Positions 24,768-33,265 of a stretch of DNA of 64,000 nt are shown here, in pieces. The stretch covers positions 186,001 through 250,000 of the forward strand of contig NZ_JBFANZ010000001.1 of assembly GCF_040659735.1 (NCBI RefSeq), written 5' to 3'. Under the pieces are notes generated by a model. The model did not search any database and was not told the origin of the DNA. It saw nothing but the letters and a program-made list of their open reading frames with translations. Position 1 is the stretch's first letter, and each line of letters starts with the position of its first letter. The position numbers were made by a program, and so were the translations under genes. This DNA comes from Micromonospora_I sp040659735. Its GTDB lineage: Bacteria > Actinomycetota > Actinomycetes > Mycobacteriales > Micromonosporaceae.

Positions 24768-26918
24768 TTCTGTCGCGGAAGTTTTTTCCGGTGTCACGTC
24801 ATCCACTTCGGCGCCACCCACCAGAGCGATGACCGCCTCGCCGTAGAGGCCCAGCTTGCGCGGCCCGATGCCGCCGATCGCGAGCAACTCCTCGGGCCGG
24901 GTCGGCTTGCGCTCAGCCAGAGCGACGAGGGTGGCATCGGTGAACACCACGTACGCAGGCACTTTCTGCACCCCGGCGGCCCGCGCCCGCCACTCCCGCA
25001 GGCGCTCCAACAGCTCATCGTCCAGATCGGACGGACAGGTCGGGCATCGCCCCAACTTGCGGTCCGCCCCGGCGAGCAACGTCGCGCCGCACACCCGGCA
25101 CGACACCACCTGACGCCGACGGTCGGGTTTCTGACCGGCACCGGCCGTCGCCCGTTCGGTACCGCCCGAACGGTCGAGTTGGGGCAGGAAACGGCTGGGG
25201 CGGCGGGCGCGGCCACCGGGCGAACGCGCCGAGCCGTACGACAGCCACAGCCACTCGCGTGCCCGGGTCACCCCGACGTAGAGCAGCCGCCGTTCCTCCT
25301 CCAACTGCTCCGCCGTCTTGGCGTACGTCGTCGGCAGCGTGCCGTCGGAGAGCCCGACGAGGAAGACGGCGTCCCACTCCAGCCCCTTCGCGGAGTGCAG
25401 CGACGCCAGGGTCACCCCGTCGACCGTCGGCACGTGCTGCTGGGCCGCCCGCCGCTGCAGCTCCGCACAGAAGTCAGCCAACGACACCGGCCGTTCCGAC
25501 ACCGCCGCCTCACCGAGCGGGAGCATCGTGGGGTTCGCGGCGGACTCCTCGGCGAGCTGGACCAGGGCGGCCAACGCCTCCCAGCGTTCCCGCGCGGCCC
25601 CGCCGGGTGGCGGCTGGTCGGGAGCCCAACCGACCGCCGACAGCGCCTCGACGACGGCCGGCACCAGCGGCGTCTCCCCCGGTGTGGAGCGGACGGCGGA
25701 CCGGAGCGCCACCACCGCCTGACGCACCTCGGCGCGCTCGAAGAACCGTTCGGCGCCCTGGACCACGTAGGGCACCTCGGCTTCGCCGAGGGCCTTCTCG
25801 TACGCCTCGGACTGGGCGTTGATCCGGAAGAGCACGGCGATCTCGCGGGCCGGCGTGCCGGCGGCGATCAGTTGCCGGCAGCGCGCGGCGACCGCCGCGG
25901 CCTCGGCCGGCTCGTCGGTGAAGATGCGCAGTTCAGGCTCGGGCCCCGGCGGTCGCTGCCCCACCAGCTCCAGCCGCAGCCGCGCCTCGGCGCCGCGGGC
26001 CTGCTTGATCACCGCGTTGGCGAGGCCGACGATCTGCGGCGTCGAGCGGTAGTCGCGGACCAGCCGGACCACCACCGCGTCCCGCCGCTGCCGCGGAAAG
26101 TCGATCAGGTACGACGAGGTGGCGCCGGTGAACGAGTAGATCGTCTGGCTGGCGTCACCGACGACGGTCAGGTCGTCGCGCCCAGCGAGCCAGGCATCGA
26201 GAAGCCGCTGCTGCAGCGGGTTGACGTCCTGGTACTCGTCGACGACGAAGTGCCGGTACTGCGCGCGGACCTGCTCGCCGACGTCGCCATGCTCCTCGAT
26301 GCCCCACACCGCGGCCCGGAGCATGTCCTCGAAGTCGATGACCCCGCTGGCGCGCTTGAGCTTCTCGTACGCAGCGAAGACCTCGGCCACCTTGGCGGGC
26401 TCGTGTGGCGTCTCGCGCAGCGCCTTGGCCGCCGCCACCGCATACTCCGCCGGCTCCACGAGCGACGACTTGGCCCACTCGATCTCACCGGCCAGGTCGC
26501 GTGCGGCCGCCCGGTCCGTGCGTATGCCGATCTTGGCAGCGGCCAGGGTGACCACCCGCACCTTGCTGTCGAGCAACTCGGGCATCTCCCGCCCGTGCAG
26601 CAGGCGGGGCGCGAAGTAGCGGACCTGGCGCAGCGCGGCGGCGTGGAAGGTGCGCGCCTGCACCCCACCGACACCGAGCGCGGTCAGCCGGGCGCGCATC
26701 TCCGCCGCGGCGCGGGCGGTGAAGGTGACCGCGAGGACATGGCGGGCCGCCACCTCGCCGGTGAGCGCCCGGTAGGCGATCCGGTGCGTCACCGCCCGTG
26801 TCTTGCCCGTGCCCGCACCGGCCAGGATGCAGACCGGGCCGGCCGGCGCCGTCACCGCCGTACGCTGCTCCGGGTCCAGCCCGGCCAGCACCCGCTCCGC
26901 GCTTGAGTCAACCGCCAC
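24762..26918 (-). CDS. uvrD2: UvrD2-like superfamily 1 DNA helicase
   Basis: A 718-residue SF1A 3'-5' helicase. Walker A is GAGTGKT (34-40), Walker B is FVVDEYQDV, with motifs FTARAAAEM, GDASQTIYSF, LVRDYRST, LHSAKGLEWDAV and VGVTRA. The C-terminus carries a four-cysteine segment (CRVCG ... CPTC) and an HRDC-like domain (LREWRARAAGVQKVPAYVVFTD ... LAIGGIGPRKLGLYG). This layout is that of UvrD2, which in mycobacteria is essential and holds the same tetracysteine motif. GTG 26918 is divergent from mrx1. It acts in DNA repair and replication. Confidence 0.93.
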   Translation of the reverse strand: MAVDSSAERVLAGLDPEQRTAVTAPAGPVCILAGAGTGKTRAVTHRIAYRALTGEVAARHVLAVTFTARAAAEMRARLTALGVGGVQARTFHAAALRQVRYFAPRLLHGREMPELLDSKVRVVTLAAAKIGIRTDRAAARDLAGEIEWAKSSLVEPAEYAVAAAKALRETPHEPAKVAEVFAAYEKLKRASGVIDFEDMLRAAVWGIEEHGDVGEQVRAQYRHFVVDEYQDVNPLQQRLLDAWLAGRDDLTVVGDASQTIYSFTGATSSYLIDFPRQRRDAVVVRLVRDYRSTPQIVGLANAVIKQARGAEARLRLELVGQRPPGPEPELRIFTDEPAEAAAVAARCRQLIAAGTPAREIAVLFRINAQSEAYEKALGEAEVPYVVQGAERFFERAEVRQAVVALRSAVRSTPGETPLVPAVVEALSAVGWAPDQPPPGGAARERWEALAALVQLAEESAANPTMLPLGEAAVSERPVSLADFCAELQRRAAQQHVPTVDGVTLASLHSAKGLEWDAVFLVGLSDGTLPTTYAKTAEQLEEERRLLYVGVTRAREWLWLSYGSARSPGGRARRPSRFLPQLDRSGGTERATAGAGQKPDRRRQVVSCRVCGATLLAGADRKLGRCPTCPSDLDDELLERLREWRARAAGVQKVPAYVVFTDATLVALAERKPTRPEELLAIGGIGPRKLGLYGEAVIALVGGAEVDDVTPEKTSATEP

Positions 26919-27008
26919 AGGTAGGAATCATGGCAGCTCAACCAACGTTGCACCGCTTAGTGGTGGCGCGATCGCGGACACACCCCTCGTCTTCGGGAGG
27001 ACCTGACC

Positions 27009-27254
27009 ATGTTGACCATGTACTCGACGCCCTGGTGCGGCTACTGCCACCGGCTCAGGTCGCAGCTCGACCGGGAAGGAATCGGCTACGAGGTGGTCGA
27101 CATCGAGCAGGACCCGGCGGCCGCCGAGTTCGTGATGGGCGTCAACGGCGGCAACCAGACGGTCCCGACCCTGCGCTTCGCCGACGGCACCGCGCTGACC
27201 AACCCGTCGATCGTCCAGGTCAAGCAGCACCTGGCGGCGCTGGCCGGCAGCTAG
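27009..27254 (+). CDS. mrx1: mycoredoxin 1
   Basis: An 81-residue glutaredoxin-fold protein with the active site CGYC (10-13), cis-Pro loop QTVPTL and GTALTNPS. Mycoredoxin reduces mycothiol mixed disulfides on proteins in actinobacteria. ATG 27009 follows GGGAGG. It is divergent from uvrD2, the order also known in M. tuberculosis (Rv3198A). Confidence 0.93.
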   Translation: MLTMYSTPWCGYCHRLRSQLDREGIGYEVVDIEQDPAAAEFVMGVNGGNQTVPTLRFADGTALTNPSIVQVKQHLAALAGS

Positions 27255-27267
27255 CCCTGGCGGAGAG

Positions 27268-28482
27268 CTAGGCGGCGACCGGCTCCGGTACGGCCGAAGG
27301 GGCCGGTGGCGAGAGCCGCCGGCCCTGCCACAGATAGCCCGCCACGCCGACCATGGCGACGCCCAGCAGCAGGAAAAGCAGTCGGTAGTCGACGAGGCCG
27401 ACCATGACCGCCCCGCCCCCGATGGCGGCCGCCTGCGGCCCGCTGACCAGCGCCTCGGACGCGGCCGAGACCCGACCCAGCAGGTGGGGCGGCGTCCGTC
27501 GCTGGATCAGCGTGTTCAGCCCCACAACGGCGACAGGCAGACCGAGCCCGGTGGACACGATCGCGGGAACGGCCAGCCACAGCGTCGGATGGACCAGAGC
27601 GAGGCTGCCGAGCGCGAAGAGCCCGGCGCCGGTGGCGACCGCGCCGACCTCGCCGAGCCGGCGCACGACCGCCGACGAGCCCAGCCCGCCGACGAGACCA
27701 CCGATGCCCTGCGCCGACAGGAGCACGCCGAGGAAGGCCGGCCCACGGCCGAGCCCTTGATCGACATACGCGAAGTAGAGCGTCTCGCCGAAGCCGAGCA
27801 CGATCAGGATCAGGACCGCCCCGGTGACCACCCGGCGCAGCGCCGGTTCGCCCGCGATGTGCCGTACGCCGGCGCCGACCTCGGCGAGCCATCGCGGTTC
27901 CGTCGGGATGGGCGCCGCGTCCCGTACCCGGATGGCGGCTCCCGCGGCCGCGGCGGTGAGGAAGCCGACCGCACCGACCGCCGCGAGCGTCCAGCCCCCG
28001 AATGCCGTGTAGAGCCCGGCGCCGAGCAGCGGCCCGATCAGCCGCAACCCCTGTTTCACGGTCTGCAGCGCCCCGTTCGCGTCGACCAGCAGCTCCGCGG
28101 GGACGATCTCCTTGAGCAGGCCGTTGAGGGTGGCGCTGAGCGCGATGTAGGAGAGGCCGTACAGCGCGGCGACGACGAAGATGATCCAGATGTCCGTGCG
28201 CTCACGAACCGCGAAGAGCGGGGTGAGGATCACCGCGGTCGCGATGTTGACCGCGACGAAGAACGGGCGGCGGCGGAGCCGGTCGACGAACCAGCCGACG
28301 AGCGGCGCGAGCACCATCGGCGCGATGATCGCGAAGAACGTCGCGCCGGCCAGGCCGTCGGAGCCGGTCAGGTCCTTGACCCAGACGCCGAGCGCGAGCA
28401 GCAGGATGGACTCGGCGATCATGCTCGCGACCATCCCGGCGAAGAGCAGCCGGAAGTCGGGGCGACGCAGCACGGCACGCAT
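27268..28482 (-). CDS. MFS transporter
   Basis: A 404-residue twelve-helix major facilitator protein starting MRAVLRRPDFRLLFAGMVASMIAES at ATG 28482, six bases after AAGGGG. The motif-A-like loop is GWFVDRLRRRP between helices 2 and 3. The type is the MFS_3/enterobactin-exporter-like drug efflux group. It lies 20 bases behind the ArsR-type regulator in the same direction, so it is likely the regulated efflux partner. The solute cannot be told from the sequence. Confidence 0.9.
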   Translation of the reverse strand: MRAVLRRPDFRLLFAGMVASMIAESILLLALGVWVKDLTGSDGLAGATFFAIIAPMVLAPLVGWFVDRLRRRPFFVAVNIATAVILTPLFAVRERTDIWIIFVVAALYGLSYIALSATLNGLLKEIVPAELLVDANGALQTVKQGLRLIGPLLGAGLYTAFGGWTLAAVGAVGFLTAAAAGAAIRVRDAAPIPTEPRWLAEVGAGVRHIAGEPALRRVVTGAVLILIVLGFGETLYFAYVDQGLGRGPAFLGVLLSAQGIGGLVGGLGSSAVVRRLGEVGAVATGAGLFALGSLALVHPTLWLAVPAIVSTGLGLPVAVVGLNTLIQRRTPPHLLGRVSAASEALVSGPQAAAIGGGAVMVGLVDYRLLFLLLGVAMVGVAGYLWQGRRLSPPAPSAVPEPVAA

Positions 28483-28502
28483 GGGGATCCCCTTCCGGGA
28501 GG

Positions 28503-29099
28503 TCAGTGGGGGTCGGGTGCGGCCGGTCCGTGCCCGACGGCGGGAACGCCCCAGGCCATCAGCCGTACGGGTCGGGCGCCGGGAGGTCGACTGTCGGGGT
28601 CGGTGAGCCGCGGCAGGTAGCGGGCGAAGAGTTCCCGGATCTCGGTCTGCAGCGCGGTCACCTCTTCCGGCGTGCACCAGCCCATGGACTGGTTGAAGAA
28701 TCCCGCGTCCCGCCATGCCGGCTCCTCCTGGCGGCGCACCGCGAGCCACTCGCGCAGGGCCCGGTATTCGAGGTCCAGGAGGACGTCGGCGGCGGCGTCG
28801 CCCGCCCGCGCGAGTTCCGGCTCCTCCTCGCCGGCGCCCCACTGGTGACCTTCGAGCACGATCCGCCAGGGTCGAGCGCGTCCGGTGCCGCCGCCGGCCT
28901 CCTCGACGAACCCGTAACGGGCCAGTTGCCGGAGGTGCCAGGAGCAGTTGGCGGGGCTCTCCCCGACGCGCTCGGCCACCTCGGTCGCGGTGAGCGGCCC
29001 GCCGAGGGCGACCGCCTCGAGGATGCGCAGGCGCAACGGATGCGCGAACGCGCGGAGGGCCTGTGGATCGCGGATGTCGCGCAGCGGCAGATCGGGCAT
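28503..29099 (-). CDS. ArsR-like winged-helix regulator
   Basis: A 198-residue protein beginning MPDLPLRDIRDPQALRAFAHPLRLRILEAV at ATG 29099. The helix-turn-helix (LTATEVAERVGESPANCSWHLRQLARYGFVEE) is of the ArsR/HTH_20 type. The C-terminal 100 residues (GHQWGAGEEEPELARAG ... TPEEVTALQTEIRELFARYL) are the usual extension of actinobacterial helix-turn-helix regulators paired with MFS pumps. Three CTTTC-AAAG palindromes lie just upstream and are good candidates for autoregulation. An ATG at 29174 would overlap these sites and is less likely. Confidence 0.85.
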   Translation of the reverse strand: MPDLPLRDIRDPQALRAFAHPLRLRILEAVALGGPLTATEVAERVGESPANCSWHLRQLARYGFVEEAGGGTGRARPWRIVLEGHQWGAGEEEPELARAGDAAADVLLDLEYRALREWLAVRRQEEPAWRDAGFFNQSMGWCTPEEVTALQTEIRELFARYLPRLTDPDSRPPGARPVRLMAWGVPAVGHGPAAPDPH

Positions 29100-29113
29100 A
29101 CGTCGAAGGATAC

Positions 29114-29151
29114 CTTTCGAAAGAGTCCCTTTGAAAGTACTCTTGTGAAAG
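29114..29151. promoter_or_regulatory. triple operator-like repeats upstream of ArsR-type gene
   Basis: CTTTCGAAAG (29114-29123, perfect palindrome), CTTTGAAAG (29129-29137) and CTTGTGAAAG (29142-29151) are spaced 14-15 bases apart, starting 15 bases before the ArsR-like start. Likely binding sites for that regulator. Confidence 0.55.
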
Positions 29152-29180
29152 TTCATGTCGCCGATGACAGGCATCGAAGA

Positions 29181-29199
29181 TGGATAAGTTCCATACTGG
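29181..29199. promoter_or_regulatory. possible XRE operator A
   Basis: TGGATAAGTTCCATACTGG, which contains a TGGA...TCCA inverted repeat, 62 bases before the XRE regulator. A similar site lies at 30357 before the next gene. Confidence 0.45.
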
Positions 29200-29260
29200 T
29201 TCGACCGTCAGCGATTACCGTCCGTTGAATACGTTGGACGCGACGTGATCGGGGGATAGC

Positions 29261-30253
29261 TTGTCGTCTGCGCCCAGTCCGATCGTGCGACGCCGCCGCC
29301 TCGGCGCCGAGCTTCGGCGTCTGCGGGAGACCGCGGGGCTGACCGGCGACCAGGTCATCGAAAGGGTGGGCTGGGCGTCCGCGTCCAAGCTCTCCCGGCT
29401 GGAGAACGGCCGGAGCCGGCCGGGCCTCGGCGACGTGCTCGATCTGCTCGAGCTCTACGCCGTCGACGGCGCGGAACGCGACGATCTCATGGCCATCGCC
29501 CGGGAGGCGGGCGACACCCGCGCCTGGCTCCGCTCCTACCCCGCGATGACCCAGCGCCAACGGGCGTACGCCGAACTGGAGGCGGGGTGCGCGGACATCA
29601 GCGAATACGCGCCGGTGATAGTCCCCGGACTGCTGCAGACGCCGGAGTACGCCCGCGTGCGGATCGTCTCGGCGCAGCCCCTGACCGAGGCGCGCCCACC
29701 CGACCACCACGAGATCGACCACCCCGAGACCGAGGTCGCCGCGCGGCTGGCGCGGCAGTCGCTGCTCAGCCGTGGCGATGATCCTCCGCGATACGTCGCC
29801 GTTCTGGAGGAGTCCGCGCTGACCGGCCGCAGCGGTCCACCGGAGGTGCTCCGGGCCCAGTTGCAACATCTGCGCCGGGTGGCCGCCCTGCCCAACGTGA
29901 CCCTGCGGGTGCTGCCGCCGTGCGCCGTCGTCGCCGAGTGGTATCTGCCCGAGACGGCGTTCTCGATCTACCGGTTCGCCGAGCCGGAGGATCCGAGTGC
30001 GGTGGCGATCGAGGCGCTCAGCGCCGACATGGTGCTCACCGATGAGGCCGTACTCGCCCGCTACACCCAGGTGTTCGACTGGCTGTGCGCGGCCGCCCGG
30101 TCACCCGACGAGTCGCTGGAGTGGATCACCGAGGCGGCATGGCGGAAGGACTCGGACTCCATTCTGGAGGCGCCGCCCCGCGACCGGTCACCGATGCCGC
30201 CCCGTCAGCAACGGCGGCATCCCCGGACAGACGGCCCCGAAGGACACAAGTGA
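29261..30253 (+). CDS. XRE-family regulator with DUF5753 domain
   Basis: A 330-residue regulator starting at TTG 29261 just after GGGGGA. Residues about 10-70 are a Cro/CI-type helix-turn-helix (LRRLRETAGLTGDQVIERVGWASASKLSRLENGRSRP). The C-terminal DUF5753 domain shows the typical FVPGLLQTPEYAR variant as VIVPGLLQTPEYARV and the YVAVLEESAL stretch. Such regulators are numerous in actinomycetes, usually paired with a small DUF397 protein; none is found here. The downstream gene (30432) may take its place. It is preceded by a TGGA-N-TTCCATACT motif repeated before the next gene. Confidence 0.88.
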   Translation: MSSAPSPIVRRRRLGAELRRLRETAGLTGDQVIERVGWASASKLSRLENGRSRPGLGDVLDLLELYAVDGAERDDLMAIAREAGDTRAWLRSYPAMTQRQRAYAELEAGCADISEYAPVIVPGLLQTPEYARVRIVSAQPLTEARPPDHHEIDHPETEVAARLARQSLLSRGDDPPRYVAVLEESALTGRSGPPEVLRAQLQHLRRVAALPNVTLRVLPPCAVVAEWYLPETAFSIYRFAEPEDPSAVAIEALSADMVLTDEAVLARYTQVFDWLCAAARSPDESLEWITEAAWRKDSDSILEAPPRDRSPMPPRQQRRHPRTDGPEGHK

Positions 30254-30356
30254 CTCATGTCACGGCCCAGTCATCCGAATAGTTAGATACTTCCAACTGA
30301 TCGTTGCGTTTAGCTTGCTGCTCTTCCGGGTTCTCCGTGAGCACGGCTGCGTCGTG

Positions 30357-30374
30357 TGGAATTTCCATACTTGG
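30357..30374. promoter_or_regulatory. possible XRE operator B
   Basis: TGGAATTTCCATACTTGG includes the palindrome TGGAATTTCCA and shares TTCCATACT-GG with the site at 29181. It lies 58 bases before the gene at 30432. Confidence 0.45.
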
Positions 30375-30431
30375 ATCTTCTTTCGCAACCGCTCCGCGAC
30401 CATCCGTCATGGACTTCCCCCGGAGAATCTC

Positions 30432-30869
30432 ATGCGGTTTTTGATCGTGCGCACCGACATCCGCACTGTCGCGAACGACGAGTTGGTCGCGGCATGGGCT
30501 GACGGAGAGCCCATCCGCGACGAGCAGATCGCCCCGGAACCACGGCGGCAGACCGTCTGCGCGGAGGACCGGGACGCGGCCATGGTGCTCGCCCGGGCCC
30601 TCTCCGCGGTCGGCGCCGTACGCGCCGGCCAGCAACGGGTGAAGGTCGTCCGCCTCCGCGAACCCGAGGGCCCGTTCCGCCCCGACCGTCGCGCCAGCGG
30701 CAACCGTCCGTCCAGCCTCGACCGGGCCCTGAGCCTGGACCGGAGCGTCAACGCAGGGCCGGCGGCGCGCCCTGACCGGGCCGGCAACTCCGAACCTCAG
30801 CCGCGTCCCGAGACACCGCCCCGCATCCCGCGCCAGTATCGCCGGGGATCAACCCCCTGGTCGACCTAG
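30432..30869 (+). CDS. uncharacterised protein with disordered Arg/Pro tail
   Basis: A 145-residue protein starting MRFLIVRTDIRTVANDELVAAWADGEPIRDEQI at ATG 30432 after GGAGA. The N-terminal 75 residues look folded (beta-alpha pattern, CAEDRDAAMVLARALSAVGAVRAGQQRVKVVRL). The C-terminal half is rich in Arg, Pro, Ser and Asn and probably disordered. No family is recognised. It follows the XRE gene by 178 bases with a shared motif between, so the XRE protein may control it. Confidence 0.65.
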   Translation: MRFLIVRTDIRTVANDELVAAWADGEPIRDEQIAPEPRRQTVCAEDRDAAMVLARALSAVGAVRAGQQRVKVVRLREPEGPFRPDRRASGNRPSSLDRALSLDRSVNAGPAARPDRAGNSEPQPRPETPPRIPRQYRRGSTPWST

Positions 30870-30931
30870 ACGACCGTTACTGGCTGGTGCGGCTCCCCCG
30901 CCGTGCGCTCCGCCACCGGCCAGGACGGCCA

Positions 30932-30976
30932 GATCTTGGCCCGTGGACCACCGCGGCAACGGTGATCACGGGCCAA
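30932..30976. repeat. GATC palindrome element R4 (variant)
   Basis: TTGGCCCGTG...CACGGGCCAA arms with an inner ACCACC/GGTG pair, flanked by GATC. It sits between convergent genes and covers the last codons of nudC. It can act as a terminator for both. Confidence 0.55.
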
Positions 30977-31943
30977 GGTTGTGTGGACCGGGCTCGGCTG
31001 CGGCGAGCCACTGCGTGATCAGAAAGAACGCGATCGACACCGGCGGCGGCAGCCCGACACGCTCCCCGTCGCCCGCGTCCACCTCACCCCCGGCCAACAC
31101 CGCCGATATCTCGGAGCGGCTGAACCAGCGCGCCTCGGCGATCTCCGCGGGGTCGACCCGTACGGGCTCACGCGGATCCGCGTAGGCGTGGAAGCCCAAC
31201 ATCAGCGAGCCGGGGAACGGCCACGACTGGCTGCCGACGTAGTCGATGCGCCCCACCGCGACCCCCACCTCCTCCTGGACCTCGCGCACCACCGCCGCCT
31301 CGGCCGACTCCCCCGGCTCGACATACCCCGCCAGGCAGGAGAATCGGCGGGTCACCCCGTCGCTCCCCCACGCCGCGTTGTGCCCCAACAGGCAACGCCC
31401 CTCGGGACCCGCGACGCCGTCGTGCACCAACACGATCATGGCCGGGTCCGTACGCGGCCACATCCGGTTACCGTCGCTGTCGGTCCGCGACCAGCCCGCC
31501 TCACCCACCGTGGTCGGCAGGCCCGTCGCCGGGGCGTACAGGTGGCCGGCGTGCCAGTTCGCCAGCGCCGCCGCGGTCGTGAAGAGCCCCGCGTCACGAC
31601 TGCCGAGCTGGTGCCCCACCTCGCGCAGCGTGACGGTCGTGGTGTCGGGGATCTTCGGCAGCGGCGCGTCGACCGCGAAGACCGGGGTGCCGTCCGGCTC
31701 GACGCCGAGGAAGAGCCGGGCGGTCTGGTCGACGTCGGGTACGGCATCGGCGGCGACCAGGACCAACGCCACGCCCTCCGCCGACGTGCGGGCCAGCGCC
31801 CGCCCGCCGGAGGCCATGTCCAGCACGAGCACCCGCCCCTGCGCCCACGCATCGGCGAGCCACTGCTCGTCCGAGCGACGGTGCGCCGCCCGGTCCAGCG
31901 TGGACCGGGCCAGCGGCGGCTCAACGGCGCCGGGCGCCGTCAC
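30966..31943 (-). CDS. nudC: NAD+ diphosphatase NudC (Nudix)
   Basis: A 325-residue Nudix hydrolase. The Nudix box lies at 206-228 (GYVEPGES ... REVQEEVGV) and the NudC-specific SQPWPFPxS motif is present as SQSWPFPGS (238-246). It splits NADH or NAD+ to NMN(H) and AMP, and NudC proteins also remove NAD caps from RNA. The zinc-ribbon cysteines of the E. coli enzyme are missing; residues 130-165 read WHAGHLYAPATGLPTTVGEAG. The mycobacterial NudC also lacks them, as I recall. GTG 31943 overlaps the stop of the M16 gene by four bases. Confidence 0.92.
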   Translation of the reverse strand: MTAPGAVEPPLARSTLDRAAHRRSDEQWLADAWAQGRVLVLDMASGGRALARTSAEGVALVLVAADAVPDVDQTARLFLGVEPDGTPVFAVDAPLPKIPDTTTVTLREVGHQLGSRDAGLFTTAAALANWHAGHLYAPATGLPTTVGEAGWSRTDSDGNRMWPRTDPAMIVLVHDGVAGPEGRCLLGHNAAWGSDGVTRRFSCLAGYVEPGESAEAAVVREVQEEVGVAVGRIDYVGSQSWPFPGSLMLGFHAYADPREPVRVDPAEIAEARWFSRSEISAVLAGGEVDAGDGERVGLPPPVSIAFFLITQWLAAAEPGPHNLGP

Positions 31944-33265
31944 GGCTGCGCGTCCTCACGCGCGACCGGGGCCAGCGCCGCGAGCGGCGCCTCGATCCGT
32001 CCCGCGTCGCCGAGCACCACGGTGACGGCGCGGGACGGTGCCAGATAGGTTGCGGCCGCCGCGGCCACCTCGTCCCGGGTCACCGCCGCAAGCCGCGCGG
32101 AGTACTCGGCCAGAAACTCCAACCGCAGTCCGAACCCGGCGTACGTGCTGGCCAGCCCGGCCAGCCCGGCCTGTGTGGACATGCCGAGCTGCAGCGTGCC
32201 GAGCGCGTACTGGCGGGCCTGCTCCAGCTCGTCCTCCTTCGGCGGCAGCGAGGCGAGCCGCCCCAACTCGTAGACGGTCTCGAGCATGGCCGGACCGGTC
32301 ACCTCGGTCGCCACCTCGGCCGCGACGACCAGCGCCGACCCGGCGATCGCGTGCTCGACCAGCGAGTGCGGCCCATAGGTGTAGCCCTTGTCCTCCCGGA
32401 TGTTCTCCACCCAGCGGGACGAGAAGTAACCGCCGAACACCAGATTGGCCAACTGCAGCGCGGCGTGGTCGGGATGCGTGCGCCCGACGGCGGGGAGCGC
32501 CATCCGCAGCGAGGACTGGACCGAGTCGGGCCGGTCCACGACGAGCAGCGGCGCCGGCGTGAGCGCCGGTGCCGGCGGCAGCTTCACCTGCTTGCCCCCG
32601 CCGGTCCAGCGCCCGAGCGCCCGCTCCGCCGCGTCGAGCGCCTTGCCCGGCTGAAGGTCGCCGACCAGCACCAGGATCGCCTCGTCCGGGCGCACCCGCT
32701 CGGCGTGCAGCGCCCGCAACTGCGCCGGGCGCACCGCCCGCACCTGCTCCACATCGGGCGTCTGCGTCGCGTACGGGTGCTTGCCGTACATCCGTTTGAG
32801 CAGCGCGCTCCGGGCGAGATGCGAGGGCTGGCTCTGCGCGACCTGGATTCCGTCGGCCAGCCGCTCACGCTCCGTGGCGACCTCGTCCCCCGGGTAGGCG
32901 GCGCCGCCGAGCACCTCGGCGAGCAGCTCCAGGATCCGGTCGAGCCCGGTGACCAGGCCGTTTCCCGAGACGAGCAGGCGGTCCGGGCCGAGCCCGGCGG
33001 AGAGGCCGCCACCGACCGACTGCAGTGCGGCCGCGATCTCGACCATGGACATGGTGTCGGTGCCGGAGAAGAGCGTCTGGGAGAGCATCGCCCCCCTCGC
33101 CAGGTGGGCACGGCCGAAGGGAATCCAGAGCCGGAGCTCGACCAGGGGGACGGCCGGCCGCCGGATCGCGATGACGGTCAGTCCGTTGGGGAGCTTGCGC
33201 TCCATCTCCTTGGGCAGCTTCAGCTTCTTGTTCGGTCCGAGCGCCGGAAGGGTGTGCAGTGTCAT
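31940..33265 (-). CDS. M16 peptidase family, non-catalytic subunit
   Basis: A 441-residue M16 fold protein lacking the HxxEH zinc motif: the matching place reads FGRAHLARGAMLSQTL. The conserved R/Y motif of the partner subunit is present (GGYFSSRWVENIREDKGYTYG, residues around 280-300). Such proteins pair with a catalytic M16 subunit, here the gene just upstream, with which it shares a four-base overlap (ATGA). The pair should form a clam-shaped peptidase for small peptides or processing of precursors. No signal peptide is present. Confidence 0.9.
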   Translation of the reverse strand: MTLHTLPALGPNKKLKLPKEMERKLPNGLTVIAIRRPAVPLVELRLWIPFGRAHLARGAMLSQTLFSGTDTMSMVEIAAALQSVGGGLSAGLGPDRLLVSGNGLVTGLDRILELLAEVLGGAAYPGDEVATERERLADGIQVAQSQPSHLARSALLKRMYGKHPYATQTPDVEQVRAVRPAQLRALHAERVRPDEAILVLVGDLQPGKALDAAERALGRWTGGGKQVKLPPAPALTPAPLLVVDRPDSVQSSLRMALPAVGRTHPDHAALQLANLVFGGYFSSRWVENIREDKGYTYGPHSLVEHAIAGSALVVAAEVATEVTGPAMLETVYELGRLASLPPKEDELEQARQYALGTLQLGMSTQAGLAGLASTYAGFGLRLEFLAEYSARLAAVTRDEVAAAAATYLAPSRAVTVVLGDAGRIEAPLAALAPVAREDAQP

